Assembly: GCA_964538355.1 (NCBI GenBank)
Contig: CAZIFC010000008.1
Coordinates: 6,768-70,767, forward strand
Reading direction: 5' to 3'
DNA from: Bilophila sp964538355
Lineage (GTDB): Bacteria; Desulfobacterota; Desulfovibrionia; Desulfovibrionales; Desulfovibrionaceae
Length of the DNA: 64,000 bases
Under the pieces are notes generated by a model that saw only the letters and a program-made list of their open reading frames with translations, had not been told where the DNA came from and did not search any database. The translations under genes were made by a program, and so were the position numbers. Below are positions 25,828-34,689 of this stretch, in pieces; positions within the stretch are counted from its first letter, which is position 1; every line of letters starts with the position of its first letter.

Positions 25828-26454
25828 ATGGCGGTTCATGTAGTCGATCACCCCCTCGTGCGTCACAAGCTCGGCATCCTGCGCAAGGAATCCACCTCCA
25901 CCAGCGAATTCCGTATGCTGGCGAAGGAAATCGCGCGGCTGCTCATGTACGAGGCCACCAAGCACTTCAAGACGGAAAAGCGCACCATCAAGGGATGGGC
26001 CGGGCCTGTCGAGGTGGAATCCATTTCCGGCAAGATGGTTACCATCGTTCCCATCCTGCGGGCGGGCCTCGGCCTGATGGACGGCGTCCTTGATATGGTT
26101 CCCGGTGCGAAGATCAGCGTTGTGGGCCTGTACCGCAATGAAGAAACGCTGGAACCCGTTGAATATTACGTCAAGCTTGCCAAGGAAATCGACCAGCGCA
26201 TTGCCATTATCCTTGATCCCATGCTGGCTACCGGCGGCTCGCTCATCGCGACCATCGATCTGCTCAAGAAGCGGGGCTGCAAGCACATCCTGAGCCTGAA
26301 CCTCGTGTGCGCTCCTGAAGGCATAAAAAAGGTTGAAGAGGCCCACCCCGATGTGGACATCTATACGGCGTCGGTGGATTCGCACCTTGACGAGCGCGGC
26401 TATATCATTCCCGGTCTCGGCGACGCCGGCGACCGTATTTTCGGCACGCGCTAG
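25828..26454 (+). CDS. upp: Uracil phosphoribosyltransferase
   Basis: Salvages uracil with PRPP to UMP. The 208-residue protein has VHVVDHPLVRHKLGILR at the N-terminus, PILRAGLGLMDG, the PRPP loop DPMLATGGS and a C-terminal PGLGDAGDRIFGT. AGAGGAG lies 7 nt before the ATG at 25828; the ATG at 25822 would be too close to it. It lies 63 bp upstream of a uracil permease gene, giving an uptake-and-salvage pair. Confidence 0.97.
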   Translation: MAVHVVDHPLVRHKLGILRKESTSTSEFRMLAKEIARLLMYEATKHFKTEKRTIKGWAGPVEVESISGKMVTIVPILRAGLGLMDGVLDMVPGAKISVVGLYRNEETLEPVEYYVKLAKEIDQRIAIILDPMLATGGSLIATIDLLKKRGCKHILSLNLVCAPEGIKKVEEAHPDVDIYTASVDSHLDERGYIIPGLGDAGDRIFGTR

Positions 26455-26517
26455 GCAAGGGGCATCCGGAGTCTCCGGGGCCTCGGCGAGAGCGTATTCT
26501 TTTTACACGGAGGAGAA

Positions 26518-27795
26518 ATGGATTCGGAAACGACGTATTCCTTCAGGCTGAAAGACTGCCTGCTGGGTGCACAGATGCTGTTTGTGGCGTTCGGTTCGCT
26601 GGTGCTCGTGCCGCTGCTGACCGGGATGAACAGCAACGTGGCCCTGTTTACGGCAGGCGTAGGCACATTGATCTTTCAGGTGTGTACCCGGGGCAAGGTT
26701 CCCATTTTCCTCGCCTCTTCTTTTGCCTTTATTGCGCCGATCATCTATGGCGTGCAGACATGGGGCCTGCCTGCCACGCTTGGCGGCATGGTGGTAGGCG
26801 GCATGGTCTATGTGGTGTTGAGCTTCGTCATCCGCTGGCGGGGCACTGAAATCATCATGCGCCTGCTGCCGCCCATCGTTACCGGGCCGGTGATCATCGT
26901 GATCGGGCTTGTGCTGGCCCCCGTGGGCGTGAACATGGCCCTTGGCAAGACCGGAGACGGCAGTGCCATTCTTGTTCCCGAGAACGTGGCCCTGATTGTT
27001 TCCATGGCCGCGCTGGCGACGACGGTGCTGGTTTCCCTGCTTGGACGCGGCATGCTGCGCCTGATTCCCATCCTGTGCGGTATCGCGGTAGGCTATTTGT
27101 GCGCCATCGCCTTAGGCATCCATGATTTTTCAAAGATTATCGCCGCGCCGTGGTTCGGCGTGCCGAATTTCGTATTCCCGGAATTCCGTTGGGAAGCCAT
27201 CCTTTTCATCATCCCGATTACGCTGGCACCGGCCATTGAGCACTTCGGGGACGTTATCGCCATCAGCTCGGTGGCGGGAAAGGACTTTCTCAAAGATCCC
27301 GGCATCAAGAACACCATGCTTGGTGACGGCATCGCGACGATGTTCGCGAGTTTCCTCGGCGGGCCTCCGAACACGACGTATTCCGAAGTGACCGGAGCCG
27401 TGGCCCTGACCCGCGCCTTCAATCCCGGCGTGATGACATGGGCCGCCATTTGCGCCATCGCGCTTTCCTGCGTGACCAAGCTGGGGGCGTTCCTCAGCTC
27501 CATCCCCGTGCCCGTCATGGGCGGCATCATGATCCTGCTCTTCGGGGCCATCATGGTGGTTGGGCTGAACACGCTGGTCCGCGCCGGTGACGATCTCATG
27601 GAGCCTCGCAATCTTGCCGTTGTCGCGCTGATCATCATTTTCGGCGTTGGCGGCATGACCTTCAATATCGGCTCGTTCCGTCTCGGCGGGATCGGCCTTG
27701 CCGCCGTTACCGGCGTTTTGCTGAACCTCTGCCTGCCTGAAGCGGTGCATACGCGCCGCAGCAGGAAGGACGCCCAGAAGACCACGGCAAACTAG
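26518..27795 (+). CDS. uraA: Uracil permease (NCS2 family)
   Basis: Proton-coupled nucleobase symporter in the inner membrane. The 425-residue protein has about 14 hydrophobic segments. PAIEHFGDV carries the substrate-binding Glu, and GGPPNTTYSE is the NCS2 signature after TM10. GGAGGAG lies just upstream of the ATG. Pairing with upp supports uracil as the substrate. Confidence 0.93.
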   Translation: MDSETTYSFRLKDCLLGAQMLFVAFGSLVLVPLLTGMNSNVALFTAGVGTLIFQVCTRGKVPIFLASSFAFIAPIIYGVQTWGLPATLGGMVVGGMVYVVLSFVIRWRGTEIIMRLLPPIVTGPVIIVIGLVLAPVGVNMALGKTGDGSAILVPENVALIVSMAALATTVLVSLLGRGMLRLIPILCGIAVGYLCAIALGIHDFSKIIAAPWFGVPNFVFPEFRWEAILFIIPITLAPAIEHFGDVIAISSVAGKDFLKDPGIKNTMLGDGIATMFASFLGGPPNTTYSEVTGAVALTRAFNPGVMTWAAICAIALSCVTKLGAFLSSIPVPVMGGIMILLFGAIMVVGLNTLVRAGDDLMEPRNLAVVALIIIFGVGGMTFNIGSFRLGGIGLAAVTGVLLNLCLPEAVHTRRSRKDAQKTTAN

Positions 27796-27801
27796 CCCTG
27801 G

Positions 27802-27835
27802 AAACGGGGAGGGAGACGGTTCCCTCCCCGTTTTT
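27802..27835 (+). terminator. Terminator after uraA
   Basis: A perfect 13-bp stem (AAACGGGGAGGGA with TCCCTCCCCGTTT) with a 6-nt loop and five Ts. Confidence 0.9.
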
Positions 27836-27867
27836 CCGTTCTTCCCCCTTTTTCATTGGGTATAGCC

Positions 27868-29148
27868 ATGAATGCTGAAATCATTTCGGTAGGCACCGAG
27901 CTGCTGCTCGGACACACGATCAATACGGACGCGGCCTTTGTTGCCCGGGAGCTTTCCGCCATCGGGGTGAACCTGCTGTTTGCCTGTACCGTGGGGGATA
28001 ATCCGGGAAGGCTCCGAAGCGCGCTGGAAGAGGCGTTGGGCCGCAGCGATGTGGTGATTACCACCGGCGGCCTGGGACCGACCGAAGACGACCTGACCAA
28101 GGAGATCATTGCGGAAGTGGCGGAAGCCCCGCTGGTGCTGCACGAAGACAGCCTGAGGCGGCTGAAGGAATATTTTGGTTCCCGCCCCATGAGCGAGAAC
28201 CAGCGCAAGCAGGCGTTTCTTCCCGAGGGGGCGACGGCGTTTCCCAATGAAGTCGGCACGGCTCCGGGGTGCGGCGTGCGGACGGCACAGGGCCGTATCG
28301 TGATCATGCTGCCCGGGCCTCCCTCCGAGCTGCTGCCCATGCTCAAGAAGTACGCCGCGCCGTTTTTGCAGGGCGAAGGGCACGCGGTGATCCGTTCGCA
28401 CATGATCCGTACCTTTGGGCTGGGGGAGGGCGCGGGAGCCTTGAAGATTGCCGATCTGGTCGGCGCGGCGAACCCGACGGCGGCGACCTATGCCAAGGAA
28501 AACGAAATGTTCGTGCGGGTAACCGCCCGGGCGGAGAACGAGGCGTCCGCCGAGGAACTGTGCCGCCCCGTGGTGGAGGAGATTTGCCGCCGCTACGGGG
28601 ATGTGGTCTACGGTGTGGACGTGGAAAATCTGGAAAGCGTGGTGGTTCGGCTGCTTGCCGAGAAAGGGCTGCATCTGGCAACGGCGGAATCCTGTACGGG
28701 AGGGCTGCTTGCCAAGCGCATCACGGATGTTTCCGGCGCGTCCAACGTGTTCGGCACGGGGCTGGTCACCTATGCCAATGAAGCGAAAAGGGATCTGCTG
28801 GGCGTCCCCGCCGCGCTGCTGGAAGAACACGGGGCCGTAAGCGAGCCTGTGGCCCGTGCGATGGCGGAAGGTGTGCGCCGTGTATCCGGGAGCGAGCTGG
28901 GGATCGGCATCACCGGGGTTGCCGGGCCGACCGGGGGCACGGAGGAAAAGCCCGTTGGCCTGATTTATATCGCGCTTGCCGACGGAAAGGAAACGCGAGT
29001 CCGCAAAATGTCCCCTCAGGGCAGGGTGCTGGGCCGGGAATGGCTTCGTGATCGCGCAGCCGGTACCGCGCTGGATATGGTGCGGCGGTATCTGAGCGGC
29101 CTGCCTTTGGAACCGGTTTCCGCTGTTCCTCCCGCCATTACGCTGTAG
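27868..29148 (+). CDS. cinA: CinA-family protein with nicotinamide-nucleotide amidase domain
   Basis: The 426-residue protein has an N-terminal molybdopterin-binding-like domain (residues 1-170; GTELLLGHTINTD, TGGLGPTEDD) linked to ADP-ribose pyrophosphatase activity in this family. Its C-terminal PncC domain (about 265-420; TAESCTGGLLA, GITGVAGPTGG) deamidates NMN for pyridine-nucleotide recycling. The ATG at 27868 is preferred over an in-frame TTG at 27856. It stands alone between two terminators. Confidence 0.94.
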   Translation: MNAEIISVGTELLLGHTINTDAAFVARELSAIGVNLLFACTVGDNPGRLRSALEEALGRSDVVITTGGLGPTEDDLTKEIIAEVAEAPLVLHEDSLRRLKEYFGSRPMSENQRKQAFLPEGATAFPNEVGTAPGCGVRTAQGRIVIMLPGPPSELLPMLKKYAAPFLQGEGHAVIRSHMIRTFGLGEGAGALKIADLVGAANPTAATYAKENEMFVRVTARAENEASAEELCRPVVEEICRRYGDVVYGVDVENLESVVVRLLAEKGLHLATAESCTGGLLAKRITDVSGASNVFGTGLVTYANEAKRDLLGVPAALLEEHGAVSEPVARAMAEGVRRVSGSELGIGITGVAGPTGGTEEKPVGLIYIALADGKETRVRKMSPQGRVLGREWLRDRAAGTALDMVRRYLSGLPLEPVSAVPPAITL

Positions 29149-29240
29149 GAAGGCGCAGTGAACGGCACCGGCTTCCTCGTCAGGTTCAAGCTCGGCGTCC
29201 ATGAACGCAGATCAGGATCGGTGCGTGTCCGCCGTCAGGC

Positions 29241-29280
29241 AAAGACAGCCCCGGAAGCGGATGCTCCCGGGGCTGTCTTT
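29241..29280. terminator. Bidirectional terminator between cinA and the 29.3 kb gene
   Basis: A perfect 14-bp stem (AAAGACAGCCCCGG with CCGGGGCTGTCTTT) around a 12-nt loop. A and T tails on both sides serve both convergent genes. Confidence 0.85.
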
Positions 29281-29291
29281 CCTGCAAAAAG

Positions 29292-29711
29292 CTATTTCGC
29301 GGCGGCAGCGGCGGCCTCCCCGAGACGGGCGAGGATGTAGTCGCGCATGGCGGGGTCGTCTTCCTCAAGGTTGAGGCAGCAGGCGTCACTGCCCATCAGC
29401 CCGGAAGGAACAAAGTCTCCAAGCTCGTCGGGGTCCGTAATCATGTCCGCATAAAAGCAGACCGAAAGCCAGCGGGCTTCGGGTTCGTCGTCCACCACGT
29501 CCACCAGAACGAACAGCGGGCGTTCGGCATGTGTGTTGGCGGCACGCAGCGAGTAGCTCACGCCGGGACGAGCCTTGAATTCAAAGTGTACGTCCGGGGT
29601 GGAGAGCAGAAAGTCCCTGAAGCTGATGAAGGCATCCTTTGCCTTGTTGGGATCGGTCGTCCATTCACTGAGGAACTGTTCCATTTCCTGAGGCATCTGT
29701 GCTTGAGACAT
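29292..29711 (-). CDS. Conserved protein of unknown function
   Basis: Not recognised. The 139-residue product is soluble and acidic, with a central alpha/beta-looking region (HFEFKARPGVSYSLRAA, FVLVDVVDDEPEARWLSVCFY) and an alanine-rich C-terminus. No signal peptide. AAGGAT lies before the ATG at 29711. Monocistronic. Real-gene status is supported by the ribosome site and the terminator at its 3' end. Confidence 0.7.
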   Translation of the reverse strand: MSQAQMPQEMEQFLSEWTTDPNKAKDAFISFRDFLLSTPDVHFEFKARPGVSYSLRAANTHAERPLFVLVDVVDDEPEARWLSVCFYADMITDPDELGDFVPSGLMGSDACCLNLEEDDPAMRDYILARLGEAAAAAAK

Positions 29712-30379
29712 GGGGCTATCCTTGTTGTGGTCTTGGGGAGTGGGCCTTTTTCCGCGCGAGTGTCGCACAATCTTGCGACAGAATCCAGCGGATTGCATCT
29801 TGGTGCGCTGAAAGCGGCGCAAGGTGCCTTTGCCCGTGGGCCAGACAGCCCGCTGAGGAGGCAAGGCATGGTTCGCCGCTGCCCCGACCCGATTGGCGGC
29901 TGTGCGCGGGCAAAATTTTTTTATTTGCTTTATCTACTGTAATCCCACAATAAAAAGCCGTTTCAGCGCGGGGTTCGGGGAAAAATGATGCGGAACAGTC
30001 CCGTTTCTCTATTCCCAACAAAATGATTTCAGATTAGTATAATTCCTGCTATTGAACGGGGCTTGTCTTTCGCTTCCTGATAGTTTTGCTTGCCTTCGGC
30101 CGGGAATGACAGAAAGTGGACATGGGGGTGTCCGTCGTTTCAGGCCCGTCTTCTTCCTGCGCTATCATGCCTATATAACAAGGCTGAACCGAGAGGAATC
30201 GGACTCCGCTCCTCTTGGTTGCGGAGCTTTTTGGTTTGGAAGCCGGGCCGCCGAAAGAAGCTTCGAAAGCGAAAGACGTTAGGTCTCCCCCGTACCATGT
30301 TGCCAAGAAACCCTTTTTTTGGCCGAGAGGAGGTGGGGGAGGAAATGTTCACATCCGAACCAAAACAAGGTGGAGAAAA
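29712..30379. other. Long intergenic region upstream of the first TRAP operon
   Basis: No convincing gene. It is AT-rich around 29910-30050. A TATATAA at 30172-30178 looks like a -10 without a good -35, as in activated promoters. The putative transcript would start near 30184 and have a leader of about 195 nt containing the hairpins described separately. Confidence 0.5.
30187..30232 (+). promoter_or_regulatory. Possible attenuator in the TRAP-operon leader
   Basis: Two mutually exclusive stems overlap. An 11-bp stem pairs AACCGAGAGGA (30187-30197) with TCCTCTTGGTT (30210-30220). A terminator-like stem pairs CTCCGC (30204-30209) with GCGGAG (30221-30226) and is followed by five Ts. No upstream plus-strand gene exists for it to terminate. 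Confidence 0.5.
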
Positions 30380-31384
30380 ATGAAACGTGCATTGGCCTTG
30401 CTTATTGCTTGTGGTCTGCTGCTCGGTGCCGCCGCTACGTCCAGCTTTGCGGCCGACAAGGTTGTCATCAAGATGGCGGGCATGAAGCCCGACGGAGAGC
30501 CTGAAACCCTCGGCATGCGCAAGTTCGGAGAAATCCTGAAGGAACTTTCCGGCGGCAAGTATGATGTCCAGGTGTTCCCCAACAGCCAGCTCGGCAAGGA
30601 AGACGCCTACATCGCCAGCACGCGCAAGGGCATCATCCAGATGTGCGCCACCGGCACCCAGACGTCCGCCATTCAGCCCAGCATGGCCATGCTGGAAACG
30701 CCCATGCTGTTCGACAGCTACGCCCATGCCCGCCGCGCCATGCACGGCGGCAAGACCTTCGAGCTGATCACCGCCGGTTTTGAAGCCAAGTCCGGCATGC
30801 GCGTCATGAATGCGTTCCCTCTGGGCTTCCGCCACTTCTACACCAAGAAGCCGGTTGCGACCATCGACGATATGAAGCACCTGCGCATGCGCGTGCCGAA
30901 CATCCCCCTGTACATCAATTTTGCCAAGGAATGCGGCATCAGCGGCCAGCCCATGCCGTTCGCCGAAGTGACCGGCGCGCTTGATCAGGGTGTCATCGAC
31001 GGCGGCGACAGCCCCCTGTCCGATATCGTCAGCATCAAGATGTACGAAACCACGCCTGAAATCACCCTCACCGGGCATATCCTCGTCATCCACTCCCTCT
31101 ACATCAACGAGAAGTTCTACCAGTCCCTGCCGGAACAGGACAAGAAGTGGTTTGACGAAGCCGCCCAGCGTTCCGCTGAGTATGTGTGGGATCTCGTTGA
31201 GGAAATGGATTCCAAGGCCGTGAAGACCATCACCGATGCGGGCGGACACGTCAGCGAACCTTCCGCCGACCTGCGTACCTTCATGCAGGACGCCGGCAAG
31301 CGCAGCTGGAAGCTTTTCTACGATACCGTTCCGAATGCCAAGGAAATCCTTGACAGCGCGGCCTCCTATCGCGAAGCGAAGTAA
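30380..31384 (+). CDS. dctP: TRAP transporter solute-binding protein DctP
   Basis: Periplasmic receptor of a TRAP transporter for an organic acid or similar solute. The 334-residue protein has a signal peptide (residues 1-24, ending SFA-A), the DctP-type core (VFPNSQLGKEDAY, MLETPMLFDSY, LRMRVPNIPLY) and the conserved arginine in that last motif that contacts carboxylates. GGAG lies upstream of the ATG at 30380. The membrane subunits follow after a hairpin. The substrate cannot be read from sequence, and no catabolic gene is adjacent. Confidence 0.92.
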   Translation: MKRALALLIACGLLLGAAATSSFAADKVVIKMAGMKPDGEPETLGMRKFGEILKELSGGKYDVQVFPNSQLGKEDAYIASTRKGIIQMCATGTQTSAIQPSMAMLETPMLFDSYAHARRAMHGGKTFELITAGFEAKSGMRVMNAFPLGFRHFYTKKPVATIDDMKHLRMRVPNIPLYINFAKECGISGQPMPFAEVTGALDQGVIDGGDSPLSDIVSIKMYETTPEITLTGHILVIHSLYINEKFYQSLPEQDKKWFDEAAQRSAEYVWDLVEEMDSKAVKTITDAGGHVSEPSADLRTFMQDAGKRSWKLFYDTVPNAKEILDSAASYREAK

Positions 31385-31401
31385 AGGTTCGTCACTCTTT
31401 T

Positions 31402-31437
31402 GGGGCTTCCGGCCTGTCTGGTCGGAGGCCCTTTTTT
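31402..31437 (+). terminator. Intra-operon terminator between dctP and dctQ
   Basis: GGGCTTCCG pairs with CGGAGGCCC (one G-U) and six Ts follow. It likely makes the binding protein more abundant than the membrane subunits. Confidence 0.78.
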
Positions 31438-31458
31438 CCATATCACGCACTGAGGTAC

Positions 31459-32028
31459 ATGATGAGCAGTGAACACAGACCGGCCATGCCGCCGGAACAT
31501 ATAGAGGAAACTGCGGAAGAATTCCGCCAAGAGGAAGCCACGAAAGGCAGGGGAGAGCGTGCCTTCGAATTTTTCTGCGCCGCCATCTTTTTGGGAATGA
31601 TCGGCCTTGTGTTCTTTAATGCCTTCCTGCGTTACGTTTTTCGGTCCAGCTTCCCCCCCAGTGAGGAATGGGCCAGATTCCTTTTCATCTACATTACGTT
31701 TATCGGCGGCATCGAAGCCTTTTATCGGCACAAGCATATCGCCGTGGACATGTTCGTCAGCATGGTCAGCGGCGCGACGCGCAAGACGGTCGACATTGTC
31801 GCTTCCCTGCTTATGCTGGCTGCGCTGGTGTTGCTGCTTTTCGGCGGTGTTTCCGTCGTGCTCCAGACGCTCGATACCTATTCGGTAGCCACCAACGTCA
31901 ACATGGCCTTCATCAACGGTACGCTTCCCGTCATGGCTTTTGCCGCGATCATTATCCATCTGCGCGATTTCGTGCGCCTGATCCGCACGCCTGCCAGCGA
32001 GTTCAAAGCTGCGCCTCTGGCGAAGTAG
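31459..32028 (+). CDS. dctQ: TRAP transporter small membrane subunit DctQ
   Basis: Four-helix membrane subunit that couples to DctM. The 189-residue protein has a 30-residue charged cytosolic N-terminus, then about four hydrophobic segments. The conserved SEEWARFLFIYITFIGG block and the RHKHIAVDMF motif are clear. ATG at 31459 or 31462; GAGG at 31452-31455 fits the latter better. It lies 9 bp before dctM. Confidence 0.9.
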   Translation: MMSSEHRPAMPPEHIEETAEEFRQEEATKGRGERAFEFFCAAIFLGMIGLVFFNAFLRYVFRSSFPPSEEWARFLFIYITFIGGIEAFYRHKHIAVDMFVSMVSGATRKTVDIVASLLMLAALVLLLFGGVSVVLQTLDTYSVATNVNMAFINGTLPVMAFAAIIIHLRDFVRLIRTPASEFKAAPLAK

Positions 32029-32037
32029 GGAGAGAAC

Positions 32038-33327
32038 ATGGAACTTCTCGTTTTTCTTGTCAGCCTGTTCGGCTTCCTTGCTCTGGGCATTCCGATTGCC
32101 ATCGTGCTCGTCCTGTGCTCCATGACCCTGATGTATTACGGCGGTATGTGGGACAGCATGTTTGTCATGATCATCCCGCAGTCCATGCTGGATGGCGCGA
32201 ACAACTACCCGCTGATGGCCATTCCCTTCTTCGTGTTTGCCGGTGAAATCATGACCGAGGGCGGCCTGTCCAAGCGCGTGGTGCAGCTTGCCCAGCTCAT
32301 GATTGGGCGTGTCCGCGGCGGACTCGGCTATGCCGCCATCGTTTCGAGCGTGATCTTCGCCGGTCTGATGGGCAGTTCCGTGGGTGAAGCCGCGGCACTC
32401 GGCGGCCTGCTCCTGCCCATGATGGCGCAGGTGGGGTACAAGCCCGGCCGTGCCGGGGGCGTCATCGCGTCCGGTGCCATTCTTGGCCCCATCATTCCCC
32501 CGAGCACGAACTTCATCCTGCTCGGTGCCACCGTAGGCCTTTCCATCACCAAGCTGTTCATGATTGGCCTTGTTCCCGGCCTCATCATCGGCCTGTGCCT
32601 GATGGTGACCTGGTTCTTCATTGTCCGCGTCGACGGCTACAATGAGAAGATCACCTTCACCAGAGAAGAGGCCCGGAAGATCATTTTTGACGCGACTCCC
32701 GCGTTCATGATGCCCGTGCTGCTCCTTGGCGGCATCCGTTTTGGCATCTTTACGCCGACCGAAGGCGGCGCGTTCGCCTGCATGTATGCCATCGCCGTGT
32801 GCACCCTGTATTATCGTGAGCTGACCTTCAAGGGCCTGCTTGCCGTAAGCGCACGCGCAGCCCGCACCACTTCGGTGGTCATGCTGATTGTCGCCACGGC
32901 GACGGCTGTGGGCTGGTTCATCACTTCGGCACAGATCCCCATGCAGGTGGCATCCATCTTCCAGCCGCTCGTGGATTCTCCGATTCTGCTGCTGCTGTCG
33001 ATCAACGTGTTCCTGTTCTTCGCCGGCATGGTGATGGACCTGACGCCGAACATCCTCATTTTCGCGCCGGTGTTCTATCCCCTCATCCAGCAGGCGGGCA
33101 TTGATCCGTACTTCTTCGGCCTGCTGTTTGTGCTGAACCTCGGCATCGGCGTGATCACGCCTCCCGTCGGCACGGTTCTTTATGTGGTGTGCGGCATCGG
33201 GAATATCAAGATCGGCAATCTGGTCCGCAACATGGCTCCCTTCCTGCTGGTGGAAGTCTGCGTGCTGTTCCTGCTGCTGTTCTTCCCCTCGCTGTCCATT
33301 GAGCCGATGAAGTTCCTCATGAAGTAG
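32038..33327 (+). CDS. dctM: TRAP transporter large membrane subunit DctM
   Basis: Sodium-coupled transport channel of 429 residues with about 11-12 hydrophobic segments. Typical features are NNYPLMAIPFFVFAGEIM, GPIIPPSTNFILLGATVG, FTPTEGGAFACMYA, and GVITPPVGTVLYV near the C-terminus. GGGAGAG lies just before the ATG. Third gene of the operon, closed by a terminator. Confidence 0.94.
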   Translation: MELLVFLVSLFGFLALGIPIAIVLVLCSMTLMYYGGMWDSMFVMIIPQSMLDGANNYPLMAIPFFVFAGEIMTEGGLSKRVVQLAQLMIGRVRGGLGYAAIVSSVIFAGLMGSSVGEAAALGGLLLPMMAQVGYKPGRAGGVIASGAILGPIIPPSTNFILLGATVGLSITKLFMIGLVPGLIIGLCLMVTWFFIVRVDGYNEKITFTREEARKIIFDATPAFMMPVLLLGGIRFGIFTPTEGGAFACMYAIAVCTLYYRELTFKGLLAVSARAARTTSVVMLIVATATAVGWFITSAQIPMQVASIFQPLVDSPILLLLSINVFLFFAGMVMDLTPNILIFAPVFYPLIQQAGIDPYFFGLLFVLNLGIGVITPPVGTVLYVVCGIGNIKIGNLVRNMAPFLLVEVCVLFLLLFFPSLSIEPMKFLMK

Positions 33328-33350
33328 CCTGAGGCAAGACGGCTGCAACA

Positions 33351-33382
33351 AGGGCGGGCTTTCGAGCCTGCCCTTTTCTTTT
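33351..33382 (+). terminator. Terminator after the first TRAP operon
   Basis: A 10-bp stem (AGGGCGGGCT with AGCCTGCCCT, one mismatch) closed by a TTCG tetraloop and followed by a T-rich tract. Confidence 0.85.
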
Positions 33383-33447
33383 GGGAAACGCCGCGATGAC
33401 GTCCCTGTACGTTTCCTGTAGGCTTGAAGCACTGAAAGGAGGGCATC

Positions 33448-33912
33448 ATGCTGTGTTTTCGCGAAACCGCCATCGGGCGAATCGGGATAGAGGAAACGGA
33501 GGGGACCATTACCCGGCTTTGGCTGCCGGGACGGAGCCAGACCGCATCGGAAGGCGTTGAAACACCGCTGCTGCGTGAGGCGTTTGCCCAGCTGGAGGCG
33601 TATCTGGATGGAAAGAGCAGGGTGTTCGACCTGCCCCTGAACCCGCAGGGTACGCCGTTCATGCGGCAGGTCTGGAAAGCTCTTTGCGCTGTCCCCTACG
33701 GCAGTACGGCGAGCTACAAGGCCATTGCCGAGGCCGTGGGCAATCCCAGAGCCTGCCGGGCCGTGGGCATGGCAAACAACCGGAATCCGATAGCCATCAT
33801 CATTCCCTGCCACCGCATCATTGGCAGCGGTGGCTCTCTGGTGGGCTATGCCGGAGGTCTGGATATGAAACGGCAGCTGCTTGAGCTGGAGCGGCGTCAT
33901 GGACGTGCCTGA
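33448..33912 (+). CDS. ogt: Methylated-DNA-protein cysteine methyltransferase
   Basis: Suicide repair of O6-methylguanine. The 154-residue protein has a short N-terminal domain and the C-terminal DNA-binding/active-site domain: VPYGSTASYKAIAEAVGNPRA, the arginine-finger region and PCHRI with the acceptor Cys121. AAAGGAGG precedes the ATG. It overlaps the following alkA by 14 bp, forming an alkylation-repair pair. Confidence 0.95.
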   Translation: MLCFRETAIGRIGIEETEGTITRLWLPGRSQTASEGVETPLLREAFAQLEAYLDGKSRVFDLPLNPQGTPFMRQVWKALCAVPYGSTASYKAIAEAVGNPRACRAVGMANNRNPIAIIIPCHRIIGSGGSLVGYAGGLDMKRQLLELERRHGRA

Positions 33913-34633
33913 AAAGAGCTTTTGCGGCGTATCGGGCGAGGCGGAGGAGGGCAGGGCGGCATTGCGGGCGCGGGAAACCGTGTTCCCCTGCCGGGAGGAA
34001 GGGATGCGGCTGTTGGGCAGGCGGGACAGGCGGCTTGGCAGAGTCATTGCCCATCTTGGCCCGCTGCGGCGTCCGGTGGAGCCGGATCTGTTCGTGGGGC
34101 TGGTGGACGGCATCATTTCCCAGCAGATTTCGGGGAAGGCGGCCCGGACGATCTCGGGACGGGTGAGGGCCGCGGCAGGACGGCTGACGCCGGAGCAGCT
34201 TCTTGCCCTTGACCCGGAATGCCTCCGGGCCTGCGGACTCAGCCAGCGCAAGGCCGGGTATCTGGTGGGCGTCGCGAAGGCAGTGCAGTCCGGCAGTCTG
34301 GACATGCACGCCCTGCATCAGGCTTCGGACGAGGAGGTCATCCGCCGGTTGTCCGCGCTGAGCGGCATCGGTGTTTGGACGGCGGAAATGCTGCTGATCT
34401 TTTCCTTGTGCCGTCCTGACGTGCTCAGCTGGGGAGATCTCGGCATCCGGCAGGGCATGGCCCGGCTGTACGGGGATCGCACCCTGACGAGGGAACGGTT
34501 TGAGCAGAGGCGCAAGCGGTATTCGCCGTATGGTTCGCTGGCGTCGCTGTATCTCTGGGAAGTTGCGGGAATGGAACCCGGGCGGGCAAGGCGTATTGCA
34601 AGGGGGGAGCTGGCTTCTGGTTGCCGGATATGA
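33899..34633 (+). CDS. DNA-3-methyladenine glycosylase II (AlkA-like HhH-GPD)
   Basis: Base-excision glycosylase for alkylated purines. The 244-residue protein has LVDGIISQQISGKAARTI, the helix-hairpin-helix LSALSGIGVWTAEM and SWGDLGIRQGM with the catalytic Asp. It lacks the N-terminal TATA-box-like domain of E. coli AlkA, resembling the shorter bacterial form. ATG at 33899 lies inside the end of ogt, so the two are translationally coupled. Confidence 0.9.
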   Translation: MDVPEKSFCGVSGEAEEGRAALRARETVFPCREEGMRLLGRRDRRLGRVIAHLGPLRRPVEPDLFVGLVDGIISQQISGKAARTISGRVRAAAGRLTPEQLLALDPECLRACGLSQRKAGYLVGVAKAVQSGSLDMHALHQASDEEVIRRLSALSGIGVWTAEMLLIFSLCRPDVLSWGDLGIRQGMARLYGDRTLTRERFEQRRKRYSPYGSLASLYLWEVAGMEPGRARRIARGELASGCRI

Positions 34634-34663
34634 AAAAGGGAGCCCCGAAGGACTCCCCTTTTC
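34633..34663. terminator. Weak bidirectional hairpin between alkA and the DctQM gene
   Basis: An A-run, GGGAG, short loop, CTCCC and T-run with one bulged C, lying directly after the alkA stop and downstream of the convergent TRAP gene. Confidence 0.5.
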
Positions 34664-34689
34664 CACAGGGTATCTGTCAGAAGGCGCGT

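Noticed and set aside
30187..30226. H-type pseudoknot in the TRAP leader
   Set aside because: The second stem's right arm follows the first stem with no linker, so it cannot span an 11-bp stem. Mutually exclusive hairpins fit better.
30052..30383. Two short plus-strand frames in the TRAP leader region
   Set aside because: No plausible ribosome site, no membrane or domain pattern, and overlap with the predicted leader hairpins.
31366..34305. A 979-residue minus-strand reading frame antisense to dctQM, ogt and alkA
   Set aside because: Low-complexity His/Asp/Gly-rich translation typical of the antisense of membrane genes. The plus strand has three well-supported families with ribosome sites.
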